Assembly: GCA_030635415.1 (NCBI GenBank)
Contig: DAOVYW010000003.1
Span: 1 to 25,396, forward strand
Direction of reading: 5' to 3'
Source of the DNA: Candidatus Firestoneibacteriota bacterium
Lineage (GTDB): Bacteria > Oederibacteriota > JAAXVQ01 > JAUVAV01
DNA length: 25,396 nt
A model generated the notes under the pieces. It had not been told where the DNA came from, made no database searches, and worked only from the letters and a program-made list of their open reading frames with translations. Position numbers and translations under genes: made by a program. Of this stretch, positions 12,001-15,924 are shown one piece after another. Position 1 is the stretch's first letter, and the number at the start of each line of letters is the position of its first letter.

Positions 12001-12789
12001 GGCGATATTGGTAAATGCGCCCAAATTTGCCCTTTGCTGGGAACTTGAGGCGGAGGAAGTCGTGAGGGTCTGCCCGGCTTTTGGTTGATCCGCCACTGTC
12101 GGACGCAGTTGATTCTGAGTATCGGGCAATTCCTGGCCGGAAAGAGTGGCCGCGGTATTCAGGTCAATCTGCGGCGGTCTAAGGGTCTCTGCCGGTTTGG
12201 CGACGGTTCCACCGCCGAACATAGACGGACTTTGCATATCAGGATAAATGGATATAGCGGGAGACAACGAGGCCACGTTCACAGAGGTCACTTTTCCAAA
12301 ATCTGTCATGGGGTTATAGGGACTGGGGATTATTTGCGAGAGGAAGTCGGTTGCCTGGCTTATGGGGCTGGCCGGAATGGCCGCCACTAGTGGCTTGATT
12401 GCGAGCGAAGCCGGGGCGGTCTTGCCGACCGCTTCCGTACGGTTGGAAGCCGCAGGAACATTGTTTTTTACTTTCTGCGACGCGGTTTTTAAGGCGTCGG
12501 TTTTATAATTTTTCGCGGAAGAATAGGCTATCTTGATGGAATTATAACTGGACTTGACAGTTTTATAAGTCGAAGTCGCAGTGACCGCTTTTACCGCCGC
12601 GGTTTTCACTTTGTTTACGGAAGCTTGCCAATTCCAAGCATGGGCCACCACCGTGTTCATGCCGGTCATGGTAAGCGTAAAAGTAAATACCAGGATGCAC
12701 GCGATCAGCCGGCGGTGCTGATTCTGTATCGTCCGGCGCGTACAACGGCCGATCCTCAATATGTTTTTTTTAAGATAATTGGCAGTCAT
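1..12789 (-). CDS. Giant secreted/membrane protein with SecA-like motor domain (partial, 4263+ codons)
   Basis: The frame opens at an ATG (12787-12789) with a GAGGTG ribosome site five bases upstream. It stays open to the left edge; I checked every codon and saw no stop, so the C-terminus lies outside the window. Approximate order by residue: signal peptide 1-51; Ala/Pro/Gln/Ser-rich and helical spacers 52-440; beta-rich Gly/Asp/Thr region 440-1740; four or five hydrophobic helices 1774-1956; a Gly/Lys linker and a small beta module 2004-2150; Lys/Glu/Ala helices and coiled coil 2150-3150; SecA-like ATPase 3160-3800; more helix to about 4200; Ala-rich linker 4204-4240. Very large envelope proteins are known from Omnitrophota and from adhesins, but I do not recognise this architecture. 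The SecA similarity is from motifs and spacing that I can see. The function is unknown; export, adhesion or predation are guesses. Confidence 0.93.
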   Translation of the reverse strand, partial: MTANYLKKNILRIGRCTRRTIQNQHRRLIACILVFTFTLTMTGMNTVVAHAWNWQASVNKVKTAAVKAVTATSTYKTVKSSYNSIKIAYSSAKNYKTDALKTASQKVKNNVPAASNRTEAVGKTAPASLAIKPLVAAIPASPISQATDFLSQIIPSPYNPMTDFGKVTSVNVASLSPAISIYPDMQSPSMFGGGTVAKPAETLRPPQIDLNTAATLSGQELPDTQNQLRPTVADQPKAGQTLTTSSASSSQQRANLGAFTNIATKAVSFFSAPIITRAEQVYNLARNSNNPTIQNLVQGSDHIKQTITQVTGQMLALLQGEKLRPSDGSGVPGVTMALTMLLPTKTSQEDQNQPIVPDKVQEAIDTLPADQIQQQGELAGILGQGALTDQRIQDAQSWINNIPAEQVSMQDVGAALRINQIMGEQVVDPTRLVNSVAEQLNQHARGADWKMNMDTAKPGQINSPLGQIGTVTKNNNGYTLTNSVDTGKGIIEVKINFIPNEKSEQTGFLDNWTYNSKEEPLQVSSVTTTTNYGQQTEQMFNMNKGQLELTATRMTVTVNDPTTAMSFEQNVLVDLNTQKAFYQEQDQIYTIDVNLETGQGMIVSVEGPETRQEALLAIATAESSFRFYGNQAVDFNGKQLAHVEITPEMLQDRGLNQDQRNHLVVGESAILTQDGTIYVGNQDDFRSGNYNVIGRNMFENAGDLGYVATYKNGELDTAKLSNGKEIADISGSRDGRLTGFNVYAEREDGSGEAVSNYQGGNLQGTSLTLNNFIDHQDQNIVLRYDRSGNITPGSLDDLRGGGQDFTFENMDNGGFKLVSTTEGVLTEIYTATGGRVLPGGEGGGGVQPGLIEFNIEKSITMNIAKYNDEKGVDVKLEEVSKHQVMVNLTPGSGLTKTVTQSSVAGEVEIHSTDAWGAGGSDWTRIETQGTQQGLVNGQYVDAKVFTQLKNQDGNIQGVTGIVEQHLTNDNGLHTTDSNGGLKFTGVVDKTEIDMTAGMTPLNTVEMTSCVVPEDMKIAEQIGISHEAAVAVKKQASYFAGQKITGEAYGDKGMVTIHRGVGETGEVNYGTDGTYIGKEGGIARLYAAVDEDKGVLNIARVSGDTEAAIELGAPAEMVAAATSPGKQTHFGSAKIEDAVYINDNIISFSVSAAPDQTGEYAFLVSGGGCDEQMEFTAAWTNSRFEIIEADVSLNLINNPDSGLNLPDTVIDSANTGKTYIGGMGETETNMGLLEMSLETFGQEAVTRINNADYVNADSKVKIFLGQDDGATTYGLAGVGRTSEGDLNIISMLNTDTNKMELAHVHGDTDAMRSFGVPSVLVDKIELGNVWVGSEKYENVQFVRGNGVATIDIARETATGNTRFMIQGSKDGGLVFAEIKAEFMSFSAGNQVMIDSKPVILTEAMGNPQAIMLKGDKGFMLDMGVSEAEIKGLDGSAKILAGNRVDYIAGGEYEIRVSENSVDGKAVFSPIGVIETDEGNIMVMAGMTGDEMKVQTASGSKVAFGAAGIGEELLGYLAAGEGQTYKGLEIIYEQDGMVNLQFTEDGDKLSGIIKLESGETLQVTTGIKTKNVANKPDHWVHGITVVPYVVDVVTNGLTVSEAIGLQVESLSGTDAALKDAGITVQNEHKFHYTQHGERIKYSNNGIYTIVLGDGQELVAGTVLMNLEDGQAEVSVLTGVTGIKTAFINGKSIGATDEGTLMLGVVGDKISIRNTQTNTYRLYNSAGVKKTGWLTRVHNTQYEAFIGLSNAWESGHKHGAEFRTNFLAGKGWAALDSGYRIVSCAFAVIGNAAMGGIMWTLAPVTSGLDYMADNWFRDQGATWYTKSLCATAYFGAKFVSQNLMLIAIIGASLVCPAVGMAFLGVMAMAEMTKGFVGGFVATISNFFIHPFTEFVHGISLLWHNSYSVTNAFNVADNMLVLSAGALGIFFAFMMGAHAYRIVKPTAQIIAVGFLGRVLDITYRSKSEFKPESGRVREILLSEKSYYQKGIELRNLYKEAKVKGKENEAVEGKGVGEVGPQRTGEPKGTGGIRREVVLEGSTLRTAKDIMLELNKPVEIGTGKGGLLTLELTGKTGTTGKTTINVKVDPKTGDVTLRVEGGKPVIIESGGKLPEIRISDGQLVSIRQVPSEVVFLEGRVTGASNAIRNAKTPGEALMAGLKHTRAMENLAQGLRTKGADIQAESVMRAAKSGDALGAKLLTKLMENPAAETMKLVESLEKTAEAKKDGKKSRDQKTGTEKAQEILAETGRSIGRNPAMARTMFKNNLVSKTMAESMFKEYGKGKSSEHLVMEIGKSSEAAGNLFKALEGTKSESAVEMIIKRAAEMDNKNSVQRQTLNLDQGSRLMRNILAAARQDSNLANKIYDLAAKDSKVLDSAARHLASVAEGKNGLITKVRNLRRRPKDLSEAISREAMSKLERYVDAAEKATLKADAAKGEAGKGEGAKAEPAKPEPKSFGDKVTDYASYVAKNPVAFTQNVFAYLSGMKFMQMGMARLKKYAQTRNDKAFEKLAGEQLLRKTAKNQAEIAASEAKTTRMVNSEPMSTGRYNPLRAANRGLDRVFKNRPVNRLIKEMGKRAEMEAQQAKLAQRMSDMRATADKIIQSTPPLDVVRQVAESMGKYGKDVLKAESTGRDLIEAKARFNDATRSRKTTARDIQVLENQGNKAAIEVIRANEARGRAVAELQNGRGGIHAETVLRKFETQSAEKITKNELEVQTAGTKVEALTKTKNNQEAMQKLAETRAARDQLMEKRAATSNQRQKNRLSRRIKACESKISELEKRLEPLEKASSELQQLETARENILKEITYLGRQAGVAERLVSSRGSVEPIVTLMESMAFKSQVEIFKSVESQKATEIMRAMSFEGLSEYGRQLSWKEVTQQADALIKGKNYQVAGDLLAWRAEIFKGKPGERMIDKPDYAKALEQSSSSVMQDYARLNSKKVVPGSVIETLKDFKKFLEAREQLSLETALKQFNMKNSESGRSYLDARQLKLTDRNSVDACLDTLITPQSKAARTKILEATHQLAHMDARIDRARSLGREAEAMELEKQYAKVEKEINRLETKVGEEYTALPNTKTVIKNTKILRTESAKDLALEMSEFMQKKPGESEATYTKRLQKEGHLKDADMTEAFITTWRKTYKSIFKAEFQGKPQKIAQYRATIEAYRKGINKVLGAKKGEPGYQLLDGKSMHARFIQLRDQMIKDGKLKAGSIAEARFNRVYGEIVFTRVTGYKGMRLAQKVMLSEFFGGNNVGLKAGGGKTNVFIMFPGLARMMTGKALRSEILVDDAAAINKYITERQKATGLVQGELAKAFGVELKNGMKLYEAGKQNGYVELIEALRNPNQVVILDHTSRAHLRNAEVSNPALRSALREANLVGIDEVHMAATSQTSAIIGGKVSAPDVKLVRQVDNMLTKLGFDYAYYKNYNTKGEVKLGNGFKVETGLRMQSMYDPRVAKQVETAANSPDRIITLTKDGPKLNGEAGKALRQFTDVEIEATLKTLYSRQGKAGEYNSYIIEGKKIYPVDQLGGIQRQQISNDIVGQITAARINGLDPHTAVRVSETSMQTPLSAMYAGNHNARIVGASGTVTGIENLMKNKIGSDTTHISTSKLDAQTMIYETGVGKRKGEILTSLSSGDSVVYHTIEHKQAGHKKALVFEADPVTQIELVQQYTGRLKANKPVIGIMNVESTGYYVPKGTGRSFIETYKLNAKIDAPPRGGEVIGYEYIRITKEGIQTIVENANKIDNQIMIINEQGATGKNYQAHMTLVVRNGHALTSDVLTQLLLRTGRSGKSSTESWDTTRYVCVEAREMFNTVETAKGRLSEIRELAKVDTTADHALIKLLESYQKIKAENITPRDLLEINAKYRQMELIGDSTRFSVQDTFRDQIVIDPFKQILRQMKNPSAKAGEILNAELTRVLNPKAAETADIMLRSRSEQLPTDINRYYAQQTFRGSIREAKTAWKNVVYSSIRSPKAWFSQNILYSGRQLISLYRADLYVSRGKTAEVQKGAILAETRNLLELYQLGENMMKRVLSREAGGAEINAMRNQVSKIAEAVKDSELAITKTEQKTLGDTWKASHKQFKNLPKLNNGMSWTVAMVAQRLNLQKTDGTPDLDTARLIMAPNYGQAVRMIQGDLLLFNKYIDQEMSPGLSEAQKIEVQEIGVRRIGTFLRTLPLVHGFLQSWDTRAMNKAQYRQLPQAIAGLEALIHQKQAATEPVTAAAAAAGVAAAAAVAAQAAEQEVITYQGRSMTPEQAQKYLAHMQAGQEDLQGRY
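61..180 (-). repeat. Ala-rich low-complexity linker in the giant protein
   Basis: The GCN-rich sequence encodes about 35 residues that are mostly Ala with Val, Gly and Gln (4204-4240). It separates the helical region after the SecA-like domain from whatever lies beyond the edge. It looks like a flexible interdomain linker. Confidence 0.75.
1390..3312 (-). other. SecA-like DEAD/SF2 ATPase domain inside the giant protein (residues about 3160-3800)
   Basis: Ordered ATPase motifs are visible. Walker A is VGLKAGGGKT (K3252, codon 3034-3036). Next comes a MTGKALRSEILVDD stretch that parallels SecA's LTGKGVHVVTVND. Walker B is GIDEVH (D3371, E3372), followed by SQTSAIIGGK where SecA has EARTPLIISG. 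Motif III-like RIVGASGTVTG (3573-3577) parallels SecA's GMTGTA. Motif VI-like QLLLRTGRSGK (R3776, R3779) parallels SecA's QLRGRAGRQGD. The 119-residue Walker A to B spacing is close to SecA's roughly 100. Upstream, LLDGKSMHARFIQLRDQ matches the pre-motif region of the SecA DEAD domain. Motif V (near 3744) is diverged. A general SF2 helicase is the alternative, but the flanking matches favour SecA. Confidence 0.8.
3340..6342 (-). other. Long alpha-helical/coiled-coil region of the giant protein (residues about 2150-3150)
   Basis: About 1000 residues rich in Lys, Glu, Ala, Gln and Arg with almost no Pro or Trp. Coiled-coil-like stretches occur near 4440-4680 (for example SKISELEKRLEPLEKA). A Lys/Gly/Ala/Glu low-complexity patch lies near 5461-5520. 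It probably forms a rod or stalk between the membrane block and the ATPase. No enzymatic motif was seen. Confidence 0.6.
6922..7470 (-). other. Central hydrophobic helix block of the giant protein (residues about 1774-1956)
   Basis: Four or five segments could span a membrane: about 1777-1800, 1839-1863 (the clearest, with LMLIAIIGASLV), 1870-1890 (weaker), 1914-1935 (with ALGIFFAFMMGA) and 1943-1956. They are rich in Gly, Ala and Met and are separated by short loops. The block divides the beta-rich half from the helical and SecA-like half. The number of true crossings cannot be settled by eye. Confidence 0.65.
7570..11472 (-). other. Beta-rich Gly/Asp region of the giant protein (residues about 440-1740)
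   Basis: About 1300 residues of short alternating hydrophobic strands separated by Gly/Asp/Asn turns. Examples are IETDEGNIMVMA, VDEDKGVLNIARVSGD and YEQDGMVNLQFTEDGD. Cysteine is very rare. The pattern resembles beta-solenoid or stacked-hairpin stalks of surface adhesins. I see a degenerate periodicity, not an exact repeat, and no catalytic motif. It follows the signal peptide, so it is expected outside the cytoplasmic membrane. Confidence 0.6.
12637..12789 (-). other. Signal peptide of the giant protein with an extended basic N-region
   Basis: Residues 1-27 are unusually long and basic for an n-region, with K7, K8, R12, R15, R18, R19, R26 and R27. They are followed by a hydrophobic core (LIACILVFTFTL, from residue 28) and an AHA site at 49-51, with W52 as the probable first mature residue. 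Long basic N-regions are known from autotransporters and two-partner-secretion proteins. Whether this one works the same way is inference. Confidence 0.8.
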
Positions 12790-12904
12790 GATAACACCTC
12801 GTCTTTATAAAATAATATTATAATAAATATGGTTCAATTTTATTGTTCTGCATAAAAGCTTATCGTTGTTTTATAAATATGTTTTTTATGTCCTTCCGTC
12901 ATAA

Positions 12905-12933
12905 AGTATATCACCTAATATTCACAAAGTCAA
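12905..12933 (-). promoter_or_regulatory. Sigma70-type promoter for the giant gene
   Basis: On the minus strand, TTGACT (12928-12933) is followed after exactly 17 bases by TATACT (12905-12910). Both are five of six matches to consensus. Transcription would start near 12898, giving an AT-rich leader of about 109 bases before the ATG. Within that leader a CATATTTAT motif occurs twice. Confidence 0.65.
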
Positions 12934-13168
12934 AAGCCTGCGATAATTTTTGCCCTTGATTTACAATGGTTTTCCCGGGTTCGAAATATTTGCCGGATGG
13001 TTTATGTTTTTCTGCAATAAATGTATTTTAACTTTTGTGTTTCCTCTGAAAATCCACATCCTTGTTATTAGCCGCCCGGAGCGGGTTGAGATATTCCGCG
13101 CAAGGAAATTCTTGACAAAGTCTTGTAGGTTCTAGTACCATGTTTGTTTTTCATGATTTTGATCTAAC

Positions 13169-13197
13169 TTGGCGCTCTCCCAAATTTAGTGTAATAA
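13169..13197 (+). promoter_or_regulatory. Possible transketolase promoter
   Basis: TTGGCG (13169-13174), a 17-base gap, then TAATAA (13192-13197). This would give a leader of about 50 bases before the GTG at 13254. A perfect TTGACA sits further upstream at 13112-13117, but the best -10 candidate behind it (TAGTAC at 13133) is poorly spaced. Either could be used. Confidence 0.35.
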
Positions 13198-13253
13198 TTT
13201 ATTCTGCTATTCCCTTTTTGTGTTGGGTCCGGGAGAGACGGGAGGTTTTGTTA

Positions 13254-14087
13254 GTGGCTTTTGAACTCAATCCTGATCCTGGTTTTTTATCCAAACAGGC
13301 TTTGGTTATCCGACGCGATATTATCCACATGTTGGGTCAGGCCGGGTCCGGCCACACAGGTGGTTCCTTGTCCATGACGGATTTAATCACGGCTCTCTAT
13401 TTTGCCGAACTTAAACATGATCCGGCCCGGCCGAATTGGCCGGACCGCGACCGTTTTCTGCTCTCCAAGGGGCACGGCGCTCCAGCCCTGTATGCCATCC
13501 TGGCCCGGACCGGATATTTCTCCGTGGAAATTCTTTCTACCCTGCGCCAGCACGGATCTATGCTGCAGGGCCATCCGGACATGAACAAAACTCCGGGCAT
13601 TGAGTGTTCCACCGGATCCCTGGGGCAGGGGCTGTCTATGGCCTGTGGTATGGCGGTTGCAGCCCGGCTGCGCGAATCCGATCCGGCTTACCGGGTATAC
13701 ACCCTGCTGGGCGATGGTGAACTAAACGAGGGACAGGTCTGGGAAGCTGCCATGAGCGCGGCCCATTATGGCTTGGACAACCTCTGTGCCATGGTTGATT
13801 ACAATGGTCTGCAGATCGACGGCGAAACCTGTAAGGTAATGAATCTGGAGCCATTGGCCGATAAATGGAAGGCTTTCGGATGGAATGTCATCTCTATTAA
13901 TGGCCATGATGTTAATGAAATTCTATCCGCTTTCGGCCGGGCCCGCTTGACCGCGCGTCAGCCCACGGTTATTCTCGCTAAAACCGTGAAGGGTAAGGGT
14001 GTCTCCTTTATTGAAAACCAGGCCGGCTGGCATGGTATCGCGCCAAAGCCGGACGAAGTTAAGAAAGCCTTGGAAGAATTAAGATAA
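13254..14087 (+). CDS. Transketolase, N-terminal (TPP-binding) subunit
   Basis: One half of a two-subunit transketolase, which moves two-carbon ketol units between sugar phosphates in the non-oxidative pentose phosphate pathway using thiamine diphosphate. The 277-residue length is normal for the split N-subunit. Visible motifs are GSGHTGGSLS near the start, LSKGHGAPALYA, STGSLGQGLSMA, and the TPP/metal motif GDGELNEGQVWEA followed by MVDYNGLQ. I chose the GTG at 13254 because GGAGG lies eight bases upstream (13241-13245) and the protein then begins where the family does. An in-frame ATG at 13140 has no ribosome site and would add 38 unrelated residues. The C-subunit follows after 13 bases. 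Confidence 0.93.
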   Translation: MAFELNPDPGFLSKQALVIRRDIIHMLGQAGSGHTGGSLSMTDLITALYFAELKHDPARPNWPDRDRFLLSKGHGAPALYAILARTGYFSVEILSTLRQHGSMLQGHPDMNKTPGIECSTGSLGQGLSMACGMAVAARLRESDPAYRVYTLLGDGELNEGQVWEAAMSAAHYGLDNLCAMVDYNGLQIDGETCKVMNLEPLADKWKAFGWNVISINGHDVNEILSAFGRARLTARQPTVILAKTVKGKGVSFIENQAGWHGIAPKPDEVKKALEELR

Positions 14088-14100
14088 GGGGTTGTTTATT

Positions 14101-15030
14101 GTGACGGAAAAAATTGCTACTCGTGAGGCTTACGGCCAGGCACTGGCCGAACTTGGAAATCAACACCCGGACATTGTAGTCCTGGACGCGGATCTTTCCT
14201 GTTCGACCAAGACTAATACCTTTGCCAAAAAATTTCCCGCCCGCTTTTTCAATATGGGCGTAGCCGAACAGAACATGATCGGCTGGTCCGCCGGACTGGC
14301 AGCCAGCGGCTATGTTCCTTTTGCTTCATCGTTCGCGGTTTTTGCTACGGCACGGGCTTTTGACCAGCTGCGCAACTCTGTTGCTCTTTCAAGATTGAAT
14401 GTCAAGATCGCGGCCAGCCATGCCGGACTCTCGGTCGGGCCGGACGGCGCCTCGCACCAGGCAATTGAAGATATAGCGCTGACGCGGCTTTTACCAAATT
14501 TCACGGTGGTGGTTCCGGCTGACGGCCCCCAGGCCGGTTTGGCCACTAAGGCGGTTTACGCGCACCAGGGCCCGGTATACCTGAGGTTGGGACGTCCCCA
14601 GGTCGAGAACATTTCTAAGGATTTATCCTTCACTATCGGCCAGGCGCAGATTCTCCGTTCCGGGTCAGACGCGGCAATTATCGCGTGCGGAACCATGGTA
14701 CATGAGGCCTGCCGGGCGGCTGAGTTTCTGGCCCGGGACAACATTTCGGTCCGCGTAGTAAACATGCATACGATTAAACCTCTGGACACCGAGGCTGTTC
14801 TGGCCGCGGCGCGGGAAACCCGCGTCCTGATTACGGCGGAAGAGCATAGTATTATCGGCGGCCTGGGAAGCGCGGTGGCCGAAACTCTGGCCGAAGCGGG
14901 CATCGGCATTCCCTTTAAGCGTGTAGGCGTAAACGATTGCTTTGGCGAGTCCGGCAAGCCGGATGAGCTCTTCCGGAAATTCGGATTGGACGCGGATAAT
15001 ATTGTCAGGCAGGTTAAGGGGTTATTATAA
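14101..15030 (+). CDS. Transketolase, C-terminal (pyrimidine-binding) subunit
   Basis: Partner of the preceding gene, 309 residues, with the pyrimidine-binding and C-terminal transketolase domains. Visible motifs: MGVAEQNMIGWSAGLA (with the Glu that activates TPP), FASSFAVFATARAFDQLRNSV, SHAGLSVGPDGASHQAIED, and a C-terminal EEHSIIGGLGSAVAE segment. The 1-deoxyxylulose synthase and pyruvate dehydrogenase E1 families share this fold, but the separate N/C arrangement and lengths are those of split transketolase. The GTG at 14101 is preferred over the TTG at 14092 because AAGGGG ends about nine bases before the GTG. The last 17 bases overlap the tail of the convergent MEMO gene. Confidence 0.93.
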   Translation: MTEKIATREAYGQALAELGNQHPDIVVLDADLSCSTKTNTFAKKFPARFFNMGVAEQNMIGWSAGLAASGYVPFASSFAVFATARAFDQLRNSVALSRLNVKIAASHAGLSVGPDGASHQAIEDIALTRLLPNFTVVVPADGPQAGLATKAVYAHQGPVYLRLGRPQVENISKDLSFTIGQAQILRSGSDAAIIACGTMVHEACRAAEFLARDNISVRVVNMHTIKPLDTEAVLAAARETRVLITAEEHSIIGGLGSAVAETLAEAGIGIPFKRVGVNDCFGESGKPDELFRKFGLDADNIVRQVKGLL

Positions 15031-15823
15031 CTCCCGCGTAACCCACCACGCGTTCCTCGTCCCCGCCGGCCTCGGCCGAGGTGGCATAATCCACTATGGC
15101 GGCATTCCTTGCGCCCATTTCCCGGGCAGCGGTCAACATAGCGGCTGCAGGCGCGGCCCCGCACATGGAAATATTTTCACGGCTTACAATCTCCATCAAA
15201 CCGTCCGGATCCAGGGCCAGAACTTTTTGCAGGGCCAGGTGATCAAGGCGCCGGGTCTGTTCGAGATTCTCAAAGTGATTCATGTCCGAGGATGCCAGAA
15301 TAACGACTTTTTGTTTGGTCTTGCCAACCGCCTCGGCTATGGCCATGCCCAACCCTTTTATAATTTTCATGTCCCAGGTTCCTATTAACAACCCCACTAT
15401 GGAAAAAGGCCGGCCCTTCATCTGGAGAAACGGCAATTGCACTTCCAGCGAATGTTCCTCCCGGTGCGCCAGATTGTCTTCGCGAATGAATTCACAATGT
15501 TTTAAAATTTCCTGTGAAAGTTTTTTATCCATGGGCACTCTGCCCAGCGGAGTCTCCCAGGCGTCTTCCGCTGTCAGGGCCAGGCGTTCACCGCGGCCGG
15601 TATGGTTCGGCCCGATTAATATATACGTGTCCGCCGGCTCCAGGCGGGCATACACGCCGGCAGCTACCCGGCCGGAATAGATATAACCGGCATGGGGAAC
15701 CACGGCCGCCAGGCAGGGATGGGTTTGAGGTTGCGGATGAGGCCACAACTTTTCCACCTGGGCACGAAGCGCTTTCGGACTAGACTCGTAAAAGATGCCT
15801 GCCACTACAGGTTTTCTGATCAT
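15014..15823 (-). CDS. MEMO family protein (AmmeMemoRadiSam system protein B)
   Basis: A 269-residue protein of the MEMO1/AmmB family, related in fold to extradiol dioxygenases. Conserved family segments are present: VVPHAGYIYSG (H44), IGPNHTG (H74), EEHSLEVQLPFL (H124), ASSDMNHF (H183) and MCGAAPAAA (C221). H44, H74 and C221 correspond to the metal-site residues reported for human MEMO1. The ATG at 15823 has GGAGGG five bases upstream. The biochemical role in bacteria is not settled. The usual AMMECR1 and radical-SAM partners are not in this window. It converges on transketolase with a 17-base tail overlap and is divergent from the NHL gene. Confidence 0.92.
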   Translation of the reverse strand: MIRKPVVAGIFYESSPKALRAQVEKLWPHPQPQTHPCLAAVVPHAGYIYSGRVAAGVYARLEPADTYILIGPNHTGRGERLALTAEDAWETPLGRVPMDKKLSQEILKHCEFIREDNLAHREEHSLEVQLPFLQMKGRPFSIVGLLIGTWDMKIIKGLGMAIAEAVGKTKQKVVILASSDMNHFENLEQTRRLDHLALQKVLALDPDGLMEIVSRENISMCGAAPAAAMLTAAREMGARNAAIVDYATSAEAGGDEERVVGYAGVIITP

Positions 15824-15847
15824 TATGTCCCTCCGGGTTGTACTTCC

Positions 15848-15873
15848 GGGCGGCCACAGGGGGCTGCCCCTAC
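15848..15873 (+). repeat. Short GC-rich palindromic intergenic repeat
   Basis: GGGCGGCC (15848-15855) pairs with GGCTGCCC (15862-15869) with one wobble, followed by CTAC. It resembles the GTAGGGGC-type intergenic palindromes common in environmental bacterial genomes. It shares the GCCCCTAC end with the element at 22871-22895. It lies in the divergent space between the MEMO and NHL genes. Confidence 0.55.
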
Positions 15874-15924
15874 AAAAACACAGGAAACATTGACATCATC
15901 CGTTATCCATGCTACCACAATATT

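Larger units (their letters stand above)
12790..13253. other. Divergent intergenic region between the giant gene and transketolase
   Basis: About 460 bases without a supported gene. It holds the AT-rich leader and promoter of the giant gene and the probable promoters of the transketolase pair. An in-frame open stretch runs from 13140 to 13253 upstream of transketolase, but it has no ribosome site and no family similarity, so I read it as untranslated. I see no riboswitch or clear terminator. Confidence 0.6.

Noticed and set aside
9..12789. Interruption of the giant frame by a frameshift or stop
   Set aside because: I looked for TTA, CTA or TCA in register across the whole stretch and found none. 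The amino-acid composition stays protein-like throughout.
13140..13253. Upstream extension of the transketolase N-subunit to an ATG at 13140
   Set aside because: There is no ribosome site, and the residues do not resemble the family. The region also contains promoter-like hexamers, and the GTG at 13254 has a strong GGAGG.
14556..15164. Minus-strand open frame of 202 codons over the transketolase tail
   Set aside because: It is antisense to clear transketolase coding sequence and out of frame with the MEMO gene. No motif was seen.
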